A program made the position numbers and the translations under genes. Shown piece after piece: positions 5,868 to 12,446 of a stretch of 21,621 nucleotides of DNA. The stretch is from Lachnospiraceae bacterium (GTDB taxonomy: Bacteria; Bacillota; Clostridia; Lachnospirales; Lachnospiraceae), in assembly GCA_017958465.1 (NCBI GenBank), contig JAGDCQ010000020.1:1-21621 (forward strand), read 5' to 3'. The notes under the pieces were generated by a model. That model saw only the letters and a list, made by a program, of their open reading frames with translations. It was not told where the DNA came from and made no database searches. The number at the start of each line of letters is the position of its first letter. Position 1 is the stretch's first letter.

Positions 5868-5878
5868 CGTGGCTTTTT
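5854..5878. terminator. Strong hairpin terminator inside the XRE leader
   Basis: AAAAAGCCAC (5854-5863), loop TATTC, GTGGCTTTTT (5869-5878): ten perfect pairs with a T run on either strand. No gene ends just upstream on either strand, so it acts either as a leader attenuator for the XRE gene or to block antisense transcription. Confidence 0.75.
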
Positions 5879-5906
5879 GTTCAAGGCCGCTTCTATTTTT
5901 AATAAT
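5877..5906 (+). promoter_or_regulatory. Candidate proximal promoter of the XRE gene
   Basis: TTGTTC (5877-5882), 18-base spacer, AATAAT (5901-5906). It overlaps the end of the terminator. Both boxes are modest; if real, the XRE gene has a short leader that bypasses the hairpins. Confidence 0.3.
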
Positions 5907-5939
5907 CTTTAAGCGTAAATCCTTTGCAAAGAGGTAGCT

Positions 5940-6323
5940 ATGGAGAAGAGTACGACCCTCATTGGGAGAAAATTGAGACTTCTGAGGACCCAGAGCAATC
6001 TGCGACAGGCCGATATTGCTGAGATCCTGCACGTTTCCCGGCAGAGTTATCAGTCTTACGAGCTTGGAAAACACGAGCCGAACCTGCAGACTCTGAACGA
6101 GCTTGCGGAGTTTTACGAGGTTCCGGTGGAATACCTTGCAAACAACGATCTGGAGCTGGACGGGCTTGTGCGGGAGGCTCCAAGGTATGGCAGGAGAAAG
6201 AGCGACGACGCCATGCTGGTGGAGCTGTCACATTTGATGAGCTATGAGGAATACATGAAGTTCGTAGAGTTTGGAAAATCGCTCATAAAGAAGAGATTAA
6301 AGGGCAAGCACCTGCAAAATTAG
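5940..6323 (+). CDS. XRE-family transcriptional regulator
   Basis: A 127-residue cytoplasmic DNA-binding protein. Residues 8-65 form a Cro/C1-type HTH: IGRKLRLLRTQSNLRQADIA, recognition helix region VSRQSYQSYELGKHEPNL, then TLNELAEFYEVPVEYL. The C-terminal 50 residues are helical and charged (SHLMSYEEYMKFVEFGKSL) with no known ligand domain, so it is likely a dimeric repressor of the SinR/Xre type. AGAGG near 5930 supports the ATG at 5940. It is not flanked by phage or toxin genes. The upstream palindrome and competing hairpins suggest tight control, perhaps autoregulation (inference). Its stop lies inside its own terminator stem. Confidence 0.92.
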   Translation: MEKSTTLIGRKLRLLRTQSNLRQADIAEILHVSRQSYQSYELGKHEPNLQTLNELAEFYEVPVEYLANNDLELDGLVREAPRYGRRKSDDAMLVELSHLMSYEEYMKFVEFGKSLIKKRLKGKHLQN

Positions 6324-6350
6324 ATGTTTTGCAGGTCTTTGCTTTTCTTT
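6310..6350 (+). terminator. Terminator overlapping the XRE stop codon
   Basis: ACCTGCAAAA (6310-6319), 7-base loop, TTTTGCAGGT (6327-6336), then CTTTGCTTTTCTTT. The first arm codes for the last residues of the XRE protein. Confidence 0.85.
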
Positions 6351-6362
6351 GACCGCTGAAAG

Positions 6363-6371
6363 TGGTATAAT
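6363..6371 (+). promoter_or_regulatory. Extended -10 promoter of the HAD-sir2 unit
   Basis: TGGTATAAT fits the TG-n-TATAAT extended -10. No good -35 lies 17 bases upstream, where the T-rich tail of the XRE terminator sits. TTGACC at 6349 is too close (11 bases) to serve. The predicted leader is about 40 bases. Confidence 0.65.
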
Positions 6372-6417
6372 CCCCGTAAAGAGATCCTTAAAAGTGCTTA
6401 GGGATCGGGGAGGGATT

Positions 6418-7029
6418 ATGATCAAAAATGTTGTCTTCGATATAGGGAACGTCCTCGCAAAGTTCCGCTACAACGACTATATCAGGGAGATAGGAATACC
6501 GGAGGAGAAGGCGCAGAGGCTTGCTGCGATCACTGCCGAAAGCCCGTACTGGCCGCTGATGGACAAAGGGATATTGACCAAAGATATGACAATGTACAAC
6601 TGCATTTCCCTGGAACCTTCCCTTGAGCCGGAGGTGCGGCTTTTCTTTAAGGATATGAGGCGGCTTGTTATGGAATACCCCGACTCGTGCGAGTGGATAA
6701 GGTCTGTTAAGGAGGCGGGGCGCAAGGTCTACCTGCTTTCCAACTATAGTCTTGAAAACTTTGAGATGGCGGAAAACGAGGGCCTTTTCAAGTTCCTCGG
6801 GCTGGAGGACGGCAGGGTCATTTCGTATAAAGAGAGGCTTTTAAAACCGGGCGAAGAGATCTATAAGGTTTTGTTCGAAAGATACGGGCTCGATCCTAAG
6901 GAATGCGTATTCCTCGACGACAGTGCCCGTAACATAGAGACTGCGGTGCGCCTCGGAATGAAGGGGATCGTTGTTAAGGACAGAAGCCTTGCTAAGGCAG
7001 AGCTTACGCGGATACTTGAAGAAAAATGA
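6418..7029 (+). CDS. HAD-superfamily phosphatase (YihX-like subgroup)
   Basis: A 203-residue predicted small-molecule phosphatase. Motif I is VVFDIGNVL at 5-13, with nucleophile Asp8; the usual second Asp of DxD is Gly, as in YihX-type proteins that read DLGN. Motif II is LLSNYS (about 106-111), motif III Lys lies in KERLLKPG (about 140-147), and motif IV is VFLDDSARNIETA. The alpha-helical cap follows motif I. Likely substrates are sugar phosphates, but specificity cannot be read. I start at the ATG at 6418 with GGGGAGGG just upstream; an upstream in-frame ATG at 6349 lies in the preceding terminator before the promoter and is rejected. The sir2 gene follows after 42 bases, suggesting one operon. 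A small hairpin CCCGC/GCGGG (7035-7049) lies in the gap. Confidence 0.88.
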   Translation: MIKNVVFDIGNVLAKFRYNDYIREIGIPEEKAQRLAAITAESPYWPLMDKGILTKDMTMYNCISLEPSLEPEVRLFFKDMRRLVMEYPDSCEWIRSVKEAGRKVYLLSNYSLENFEMAENEGLFKFLGLEDGRVISYKERLLKPGEEIYKVLFERYGLDPKECVFLDDSARNIETAVRLGMKGIVVKDRSLAKAELTRILEEK

Positions 7030-7071
7030 CTTGCCCCGCTCGGTGCGGGACCCTATTAGCCGGAGGTTGAG

Positions 7072-7818
7072 ATGGAGAGTTTTGAGGAGAGGCTTTCGAA
7101 GCTGAATGACCTGATCGAGAACAGCAAAAACGTAGTCTTTTTCGGAGGAGCCGGAGTTTCCACGGAAAGCGGGATCCCGGATTTCCGCAGCAAAGACGGG
7201 CTTTACAACACAAGGGACGTGCAGTTTGAGCAGTACGAACCGGAATATCTGCTCTCAAATGACTGCCTGTATCACGATTCGAAGGTGTTCTTTGAATATT
7301 ACAGGCAGAAGATGAATGTCGAAGGGATAGAGCCGAACGCTGCGCATAAAAAGCTTGCCGAGCTTGAAGCCGCAGGAAAGCTGAAGGCGGTTATCACCCA
7401 GAATATAGACGGCCTGCACCAGAAGGCCGGGAGCAAGAAGGTTTATGAGCTTCACGGGACTACCGAAAGGTGCTTCTGCGACAGGTGCGGGAAGAAGTTT
7501 GGCGGCGAGCGGATATTTAAGTCCGAAGAGCCTGTGCCGCGCTGCGAATGCGGCGGGATGATCCGCCCGGAAGTGACGCTTTACGGTGAGGGCCTGCCGG
7601 AAGCCGCATGGTCAGGCGCTATAAGGGCGCTTGCGGCAGCGGATCTGTTCATTGTCGGCGGGACATCGCTTACGGTCTATCCCGCAAATACCATGATCAG
7701 GTATTACGCCGGCAGCAAACTGGTTGTGATAAACCGTGACCGCACCTCTTACGACTCCGAGGCGGACATTGTATTCCGCGAAAACATCGGAGAAGTAATG
7801 AGCGGGATCCGGATCTAA
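7072..7818 (+). CDS. cobB: NAD-dependent protein deacylase, Sir2 family
   Basis: A 248-residue sirtuin that removes acyl groups from lysines using NAD+, releasing nicotinamide and O-acyl-ADP-ribose. NAD-binding motif GAGVSTESGIPDFR at 26-39, TQNIDGLH at 109-116, catalytic His128 in ELHGT, zinc ligands Cys136, Cys139, Cys158 and Cys160 (the second pair has only one residue between), and VGGTSLTVYPA for the second nucleotide loop. Length is normal for bacterial class sirtuins. GGAGG lies five bases before the ATG at 7072. It likely shares a transcript with the HAD gene. Bacterial sirtuins act on acetyl-CoA synthetase and many other proteins; no acs is nearby. The GNAT protein at 501-1403 is a possible opposing enzyme only in the broadest sense. 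Confidence 0.95.
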   Translation: MESFEERLSKLNDLIENSKNVVFFGGAGVSTESGIPDFRSKDGLYNTRDVQFEQYEPEYLLSNDCLYHDSKVFFEYYRQKMNVEGIEPNAAHKKLAELEAAGKLKAVITQNIDGLHQKAGSKKVYELHGTTERCFCDRCGKKFGGERIFKSEEPVPRCECGGMIRPEVTLYGEGLPEAAWSGAIRALAAADLFIVGGTSLTVYPANTMIRYYAGSKLVVINRDRTSYDSEADIVFRENIGEVMSGIRI

Positions 7819-7824
7819 AAAACG

Positions 7825-7853
7825 ATAGCCGCCCTTTTTGGGCGGCTATTTTA
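7825..7853. terminator. Bidirectional terminator between sir2 and ogg
   Basis: ATAGCCGCCC (7825-7834), loop TTTTT, GGGCGGCTAT (7840-7849), then TTTTAT on the plus strand; on the minus strand CGTTTTTT follows. The TAG stop of ogg lies inside one arm. Confidence 0.92.
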
Positions 7854-8718
7854 TCTCATGTGCAAAGATCCACTGCTGGATGATGCCTTTTGCGCCGGCA
7901 AAGTCCGCAAAGCGGTCTGCTGCTGCCTTTGTGAACACTGCGTCGGAAAGCGTCCTGTAGTTATCGTCCCCTACGTTGAACTCCCGGTGAAGGATATCCT
8001 TTATGTGCACATCGATGGGGAAGGCATCCTTGTAGCCCAGCGCAAAGAGGCAGATGCAGTTTGCAACCTTTTCGCCTATCCCGCAGTATTGCTTTAGATA
8101 AGCCTTAGCCTCATCAAAGGAAAGGGCGCGGAATGCAGGGCTTTTTATGAAATCATCCGCTACATACTTTACGGCTGTTTCGTAAATATAGCGCTCACGG
8201 TAGCCGAGAGACAGTCCCTTTACACCGTCCGGACCGGCAGCGGCTATTGCTTTTGCGTCCGGGAAGGCGTGATATTCAAAACCGTTCAGACATTTCTTTT
8301 CTCCAAAGCGCGCACAGAGCGCTTCTATGCATTTTCTTATCTCGGGGATCCGCTTTTGCTGCGAGATGATAAAAGAGATCATCATCTCAAAAAGGTCCTG
8401 GTTCAGGACCCTTACCCCGTAGGATGAAGCTGCGCAGTCTGCAATGTATGGCCCTGATCTGAGGGCCTTTTTGTATAGCCCGGCATAATCCGTTTCAAGA
8501 TCGAAGAAACGGCTCCAGTATTTTTCAAACTCATCCGGGGAACAGGAAAAACTAAAAGTTTCTTCCCCGGTTTCCTGCAAAAACAGGACCTTATCGCCCG
8601 AAAACACCCTGAAAATGCCGCTCTCAGCGTCTTTGTACATTCTGAAGATCTCGCCGGAGTTCATTATTTTTTCCGGGGAGAAAAAGTTTATTTTTTTTGT
8701 GCAGGTAAAATTTTTCAT
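7846..8718 (-). CDS. ogg: Ogg-type 8-oxoguanine DNA glycosylase/AP lyase
   Basis: A 290-residue base-excision repair enzyme that removes 8-oxoguanine and nicks the abasic strand. Residues 1-100 form the OGG N-terminal domain, with NFFSPEKIMNSGEIFRM near the start and FxFSCSPDEFEKYW at about 55-68. The HhH-GPD core follows: NQDLFEMMISFIISQQKRIP (106-125), then hairpin GIGEKVANCICLFALGYKDAFPIDVH, where Lys217 is the Schiff-base nucleophile and Asp236 the catalytic acid, exactly as in human OGG1 K249 and D268. It is the OGG1-like class known in Clostridium. The ATG at 8716-8718 has no Shine-Dalgarno but lies six bases after a -10 box. A later in-frame Met (residue 19) would remove the conserved first strand. 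It probably is monocistronic. Confidence 0.92.
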   Translation of the reverse strand: MKNFTCTKKINFFSPEKIMNSGEIFRMYKDAESGIFRVFSGDKVLFLQETGEETFSFSCSPDEFEKYWSRFFDLETDYAGLYKKALRSGPYIADCAASSYGVRVLNQDLFEMMISFIISQQKRIPEIRKCIEALCARFGEKKCLNGFEYHAFPDAKAIAAAGPDGVKGLSLGYRERYIYETAVKYVADDFIKSPAFRALSFDEAKAYLKQYCGIGEKVANCICLFALGYKDAFPIDVHIKDILHREFNVGDDNYRTLSDAVFTKAAADRFADFAGAKGIIQQWIFAHEIK

Positions 8719-8724
8719 GGGTCT

Positions 8725-8753
8725 ACTTTAGCACTGCCCAGTAAAAAAGGCAA
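8725..8753 (-). promoter_or_regulatory. Promoter of ogg, placed for a leaderless transcript
   Basis: Minus strand TTGCCT (8748-8753), 17-base spacer, TAAAGT (8725-8730), with TGC before the -10 (extended -10). Six bases separate it from the ATG, the same spacing as for the PBP gene at 446. Confidence 0.55.
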
Positions 8754-8814
8754 GGCAGGAAAGGTTGTCTTATTATCCGACTAAAAAATTCATAATTTTA
8801 GGTAAAAAATACAC

Positions 8815-8843
8815 TTGATTTAAACAAAGATATGATTTAATAT
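8815..8843 (+). promoter_or_regulatory. Candidate promoter of the xpt operon
   Basis: TTGATT (8815-8820), 17-base spacer, TAATAT (8838-8843). The leader of about 60 bases has a 6-bp hairpin CGGATT/AATCCG (8884-8889 / 8895-8900) whose right arm touches the first base of the xpt GGAGG. I see no purine riboswitch. Confidence 0.6.
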
Positions 8844-8910
8844 GTGCACGGAAAGAAACATAAAATAGGTACATAACACGAAACGGATTTAGACAATCCG
8901 GAGGTTCTTT

Positions 8911-9480
8911 ATGAAACTATTGGAAGATCGCATCCTGGCTGAAGGAAAGATCAGCGCAGGAGATATTTTACGCGTCGACAGTTTTATCAATCATCGCATT
9001 GATGTTCGCTTTGCCACTGAAATGGCAAAAGAAGTGAAACGTCTTTTTACAGGAACGGATATTTCCCTTGTCCTTACAGTGGAAGCATCCGGTATTTCTA
9101 TTGCAACTCTTGTGGCACAGCAGCTTGATGTGCCTCTTGTCTTTGCGAAAAAACATCAGACCACAAATCTTGACGGACAGCTCTATTCGGAGCCTGCCTG
9201 GTCTTATACCCACCAAAAGGAAAACAATATAGTAGTTTCGAAGGAATACATTAATCCCGGTGACAAAGTGCTCCTCGTGGACGATTTTCTTGCCCGCGGA
9301 GCCGCCCTCACGGCCCTTTCAAAGATCGTTGAAAAGGCGGGAGCAACAGTGGCGGGAGCCGCGGTTGTCATCGAAAAGGAATACCAGGGTGGCGGAAACG
9401 CCCTCAGGGCAAAGGGGATCCGTGTGGAGGCCCTTGCAAAGATAATGAAATTATCCGAAGACGGGATCGTTTTCGGCTGA
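8911..9480 (+). CDS. xpt: Xanthine phosphoribosyltransferase
   Basis: A 189-residue cytoplasmic salvage enzyme that makes XMP from xanthine and PRPP. It matches Bacillus Xpt in length and pattern: MKLLEDRILAEGKI at the start, RVDSFINHRID at 21-31, TVEASGIS at 56-63, and the PRPP loop VLLVDDFLARGAA at 120-132, with EYQGGG in the flexible region near 158-162. GGAGG at 8900-8904 precedes the ATG at 8911. It is the first gene of a unit with the BMP-type lipoprotein only 26 bases downstream, linking import of purines to their capture as nucleotides. In many Firmicutes xpt is controlled by a guanine riboswitch; none is visible here. Confidence 0.96.
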   Translation: MKLLEDRILAEGKISAGDILRVDSFINHRIDVRFATEMAKEVKRLFTGTDISLVLTVEASGISIATLVAQQLDVPLVFAKKHQTTNLDGQLYSEPAWSYTHQKENNIVVSKEYINPGDKVLLVDDFLARGAALTALSKIVEKAGATVAGAAVVIEKEYQGGGNALRAKGIRVEALAKIMKLSEDGIVFG

Positions 9481-9506
9481 TTTAATAATTCATGTGGAGG
9501 AGAACC

Positions 9507-10772
9507 ATGAAAAGAATTACCGCACTTTTCCTTGCAGCAGTAATGATCGTGCTCAGCGCAGCAAGTCTTACCGCCTGCGGAAACAAAACTTCAGACTTTA
9601 AGGTTGGTGTTATCCTTGTAGGTGATGCTACCGAAGGGTACACAAAGGCTCACATCGACGGCATCCAGGCAGCAGCTAAGAAGCTTGGCCTTGCAGACAG
9701 CCAGATCGAGTGGAAGTACAGCGTTCCTGAGACATCGGACTGTGCAAATGCCGCAGAAGACCTTGTTGATAAGGGCTGCAAGATCGTTATCTCGAACAGC
9801 TACGGCCATCAGAACTACATGGCAGAAGTTGCTCCCAAGTATCCCGATGTTACTTTTGTTGCAATGACAGGTGACTTTGCCGCTATCAGCGGTATCGCAA
9901 ACCTTTGCAACGCTTTCACAAAGGTTTATGAATCCCGTTACGTATCAGGCGTTGTTGCAGGTCTCAAGCTCAAAGAGCTTCTTGACAAGGGCACCGTTTC
10001 TAAGGACGCTACCCCCAATGCATATGATGCTGACGGCAACATCAAGATCGGCTACGTAGGCGCTTACCCTTACGCAGAGGTTGTATCCGGCTACACCGCA
10101 TTCTTCCTTGGCATCCGTTCCGTTGTTTCAAACGTTTCCATGAGCGTTCAGTACACAAAGAGCTGGTTCAACTACGAGGATGAGAAGACAGTTGCTAACG
10201 CACTTATCGATTCCGGCTGTGTTATCATCGGCCAGCACGCAGACTCCACAGGTGCTCCCACAGCATGTGAAGATGCAGTAAAGAACGGCAAGGTCGTATT
10301 CTCTGTAGGTTACAACGTAGATATGCTCCAGGCAGCTCCCACAGCGGCTCTTACTTCCGCTACAAACAACTGGGAAGTTTACTACGAGCACGCTATCAAG
10401 ACTGTTATGGATGGCAAGAAGCTTGAGCAGGATTGGGCACAGGGTTATGAGTCCAACTCAGTTGCTATCACAGCTCTTGGCAAGTCTGCCGCAGAAGGCA
10501 CCCAGGCTAAGGTTGACGAAGTTGTTGCAGCTATCAAGGGCGGCACACTTCACGTATTTGACTTAAAGACCTTCACCGTTGGCGGCGCTGCTATTTCCAG
10601 CAACATTGTAGACTTCTCATACATGGATTTCTCAGGTGCTACTCCCCGCGTAGTATATCAGGGACAGCAGCAAGAGACCGTGAAGAACGGCTATGTTGAA
10701 GAGTCAGTGCTCAGATCCGCTCCTTACTTCTCAATAAGGATCGACGGTATCACCGAGCTTAATCCAAACTAG
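9507..10772 (+). CDS. BMP/PnrA-family lipoprotein, purine nucleoside-binding component of an ABC importer
   Basis: A 421-residue substrate-binding lipoprotein. The N-terminus is a lipoprotein signal peptide with lipobox LTAC and Cys24 as the lipidated residue. The BMP domain follows: FKVGVILVGDATEGYTKAH, KYSVPETSDC, NSYGHQNYMAEVAPKYPDVTFV, ESRYVSGVVAGL, GYVGAYPYAEVVSGYTAF and the QHADSTGAPTA segment, the binding-loop pattern of the PnrA/Med/NupN family that holds purine nucleosides. GGAGGAG about ten bases upstream supports the ATG at 9507; an in-frame ATG at 9492 lies before this site and would spoil the signal peptide. The base composition is enriched in preferred codons (repeated GCA, GGC, AAG), fitting high expression. 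It is followed by a partial terminator that would leave this gene more abundant than the ATPase and permeases. Confidence 0.93.
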   Translation: MKRITALFLAAVMIVLSAASLTACGNKTSDFKVGVILVGDATEGYTKAHIDGIQAAAKKLGLADSQIEWKYSVPETSDCANAAEDLVDKGCKIVISNSYGHQNYMAEVAPKYPDVTFVAMTGDFAAISGIANLCNAFTKVYESRYVSGVVAGLKLKELLDKGTVSKDATPNAYDADGNIKIGYVGAYPYAEVVSGYTAFFLGIRSVVSNVSMSVQYTKSWFNYEDEKTVANALIDSGCVIIGQHADSTGAPTACEDAVKNGKVVFSVGYNVDMLQAAPTAALTSATNNWEVYYEHAIKTVMDGKKLEQDWAQGYESNSVAITALGKSAAEGTQAKVDEVVAAIKGGTLHVFDLKTFTVGGAAISSNIVDFSYMDFSGATPRVVYQGQQQETVKNGYVEESVLRSAPYFSIRIDGITELNPN

Positions 10773-10802
10773 GATTTTTAAAAACTAGTATCTATTACCC
10801 TG

Positions 10803-10829
10803 AAGGGGAACCCGCGTGGTTTCCCTTTT
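10803..10829 (+). terminator. Partial intra-operon terminator after the lipoprotein gene
   Basis: AAGGGGAACC (10803-10812), loop CGCGT, GGTTTCCCTT (10818-10827): ten pairs with one G-U, then TT and later GTTTTT. The short U tract suggests leaky termination, as is usual between a binding protein and its ABC subunits. Confidence 0.75.
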
Positions 10830-10858
10830 GGGGTTTTTGAGGTTTAAAAACACGATTG

Positions 10859-10872
10859 CGGGACATGTCCCG
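10859..10872 (+). repeat. Perfect 14-base palindrome before the ABC ATPase gene
   Basis: CGGGACATGTCCCG is self-complementary over all 14 bases and ends just before the ACAGGAG ribosome site. A sibling with two changes lies at 14664-14677. Confidence 0.7.
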
Positions 10873-10886
10873 TACAGGAGAAATGT

Positions 10887-12446
10887 ATGCCTGAAAACAA
10901 AGAAGCCGTCCGCCTCAGAGGGATCAGCAAGACCTTCGGGCATGTAGCGGCAAACACAAACGTAAACTTAAGTATCCGTCACGGCGAGATCCTCTCGCTG
11001 CTTGGCGAAAACGGCAGCGGAAAGACGACGCTGATGAATATGCTTGCGGGCATATATTATCCTGATGAGGGCGAGATCCTCATCGATGATGTGCCCGTTC
11101 AGATAAAGTCGCCCAAAGACGCCTTTGACAACGGCATCGGCATGGTGCACCAGCACTTTAAGCTGATAGATGTCTTTACGGCGGCAGAAAATATCGTCCT
11201 TGGCGAAAACGCCGACAGGATGAAGATAGACAGGAAAGCAGTGGCCGCAAAGATCCGTGAGATCTGCGATAAATACGGCTTTGATATAGACCCCGACAAA
11301 AAGGTGTACGACATGAACGTCTCCCAGAAGCAGACGCTTGAGATCGTGAAGATCCTTTACAGGGGCGCAAATATACTGATACTTGACGAGCCTACGGCGG
11401 TGCTCACGCCACAGGAATCCGAGAAGCTGTTCCGTGTTATCCGCAACATGCGTGACGCGGGGAAGGCCATCGTCATCATCACACATAAGCTCCAGGAAGT
11501 TTTAAGCGTCTCCGACAGGGTGGCGATACTCCGCAAAGGCGAGTGTGTGGCCAGCATAGATACCGTGAATGCCAACGAGAAGATCCTTACCGAGATGATG
11601 ATGGGCAGGAAGGTGGACCTCAACATCGAGAGGCCCGAGCCTGTTAACCCCACAAAGCGTCTTGAGATCAAGAACCTTACGGTGCGCGACAGGGAGGGCA
11701 ACCTTGCCCTCAAGGATATCTCTTTTGTGGCAAACAGCGGAGAGATCCTTGGTATCGCCGGTATATCGGGCTGCGGACAGAAGGAACTCCTTGAGTCTGT
11801 AGCGGGACTTGCGGCGGTTGAGAGCGGAAGCATCGAGTATCTTCCTTCGGACGCTGTAACGCCTACAGAGCTGGTAGGGAAGAATCCAAAGCAGATAAGG
11901 GAGCTTGGAGTCGTGCTCTCGTTTGTGCCTGAGGACAGGCTTGGAATGGGCCTTGTGGGATCGATGGGCATGAGCGAGAATATGATGCTTAAATCCTACG
12001 AAAACGGAAAGACCATCTTTACGGAGCAGAAAGCTCCAAGAGAGCTGGCCGGCAGCATAAAGGACGAGCTTGAGGTGCAGACGCCGGATATCCAGACGCC
12101 GGTAAGCCGCCTCTCGGGCGGAAATGTCCAGAAGGTCCTTGTAGGGCGCGAGATCGCGGCAGCGCCGCAGGTGCTCATGACGGCATACGCCGTAAGAGGG
12201 CTTGATATCAACACATCTTTTACGATCTACAGACTTATAAATGAGCAAAAAAAGAAAGGCGTTGCAGTGATCTTTGTAGGTGAGGACCTGGATGTGCTGC
12301 TTGCGCTTTCCGACAGGATACTTGTCCTTTGCGAAGGCAGGATCACCGGGATCCTGGACGCAAGGACCTGCACAAAAGAGCAGGTGGGCCTGCTTATGAC
12401 AGGAGGAACGGGGGTTGAGAGCAATGGCGCAGAGCAAAGCAAATAA
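10887..12446 (+). CDS. ABC importer ATPase with two nucleotide-binding domains (NupO-like)
   Basis: A 519-residue cytoplasmic motor subunit with two ABC domains. Domain 1 (about 8-245): Walker A GENGSGKT at 40-47, Q-loop Gln89, signature region MNVSQKQTLEI (not the LSGG form, a known variation in this family), Walker B ILILDEPT at 163-170, H-loop ITH near 198-200. Domain 2 (about 258-505): worn Walker A GISGCGQKELL, signature RLSGGNVQKVL, and Walker B replaced by VLMTAYAVRGLDI. One good and one degenerate site are typical of CUT2 and BMP-type importers (RbsA, NupO, YufO). AGGAG precedes the ATG at 10887. The gene overlaps the next by 32 bases, indicating translational coupling. Substrate follows from the BMP partner and xpt: purine nucleosides or bases. 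Confidence 0.93.
   Translation: MPENKEAVRLRGISKTFGHVAANTNVNLSIRHGEILSLLGENGSGKTTLMNMLAGIYYPDEGEILIDDVPVQIKSPKDAFDNGIGMVHQHFKLIDVFTAAENIVLGENADRMKIDRKAVAAKIREICDKYGFDIDPDKKVYDMNVSQKQTLEIVKILYRGANILILDEPTAVLTPQESEKLFRVIRNMRDAGKAIVIITHKLQEVLSVSDRVAILRKGECVASIDTVNANEKILTEMMMGRKVDLNIERPEPVNPTKRLEIKNLTVRDREGNLALKDISFVANSGEILGIAGISGCGQKELLESVAGLAAVESGSIEYLPSDAVTPTELVGKNPKQIRELGVVLSFVPEDRLGMGLVGSMGMSENMMLKSYENGKTIFTEQKAPRELAGSIKDELEVQTPDIQTPVSRLSGGNVQKVLVGREIAAAPQVLMTAYAVRGLDINTSFTIYRLINEQKKKGVAVIFVGEDLDVLLALSDRILVLCEGRITGILDARTCTKEQVGLLMTGGTGVESNGAEQSK

Noticed and set aside
6349..6417. N-terminal extension of the HAD phosphatase
   Set aside because: This stretch overlaps the XRE terminator tail and the -10 promoter; the HAD fold starts at the later ATG with GGGGAGGG.
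8719..8910. Guanine riboswitch expected before xpt
   Set aside because: The conserved loop sequences and three-helix layout of the purine aptamer are not seen, and the leader after the promoter is only about 60 bases.
11502..12437. Long open frame on the strand opposite the ABC ATPase gene
   Set aside because: It is the mirror of a well-defined ABC ATPase, has no ribosome site or promoter, and codes for low-complexity, Cys/His/Arg-rich sequence typical of shadows.
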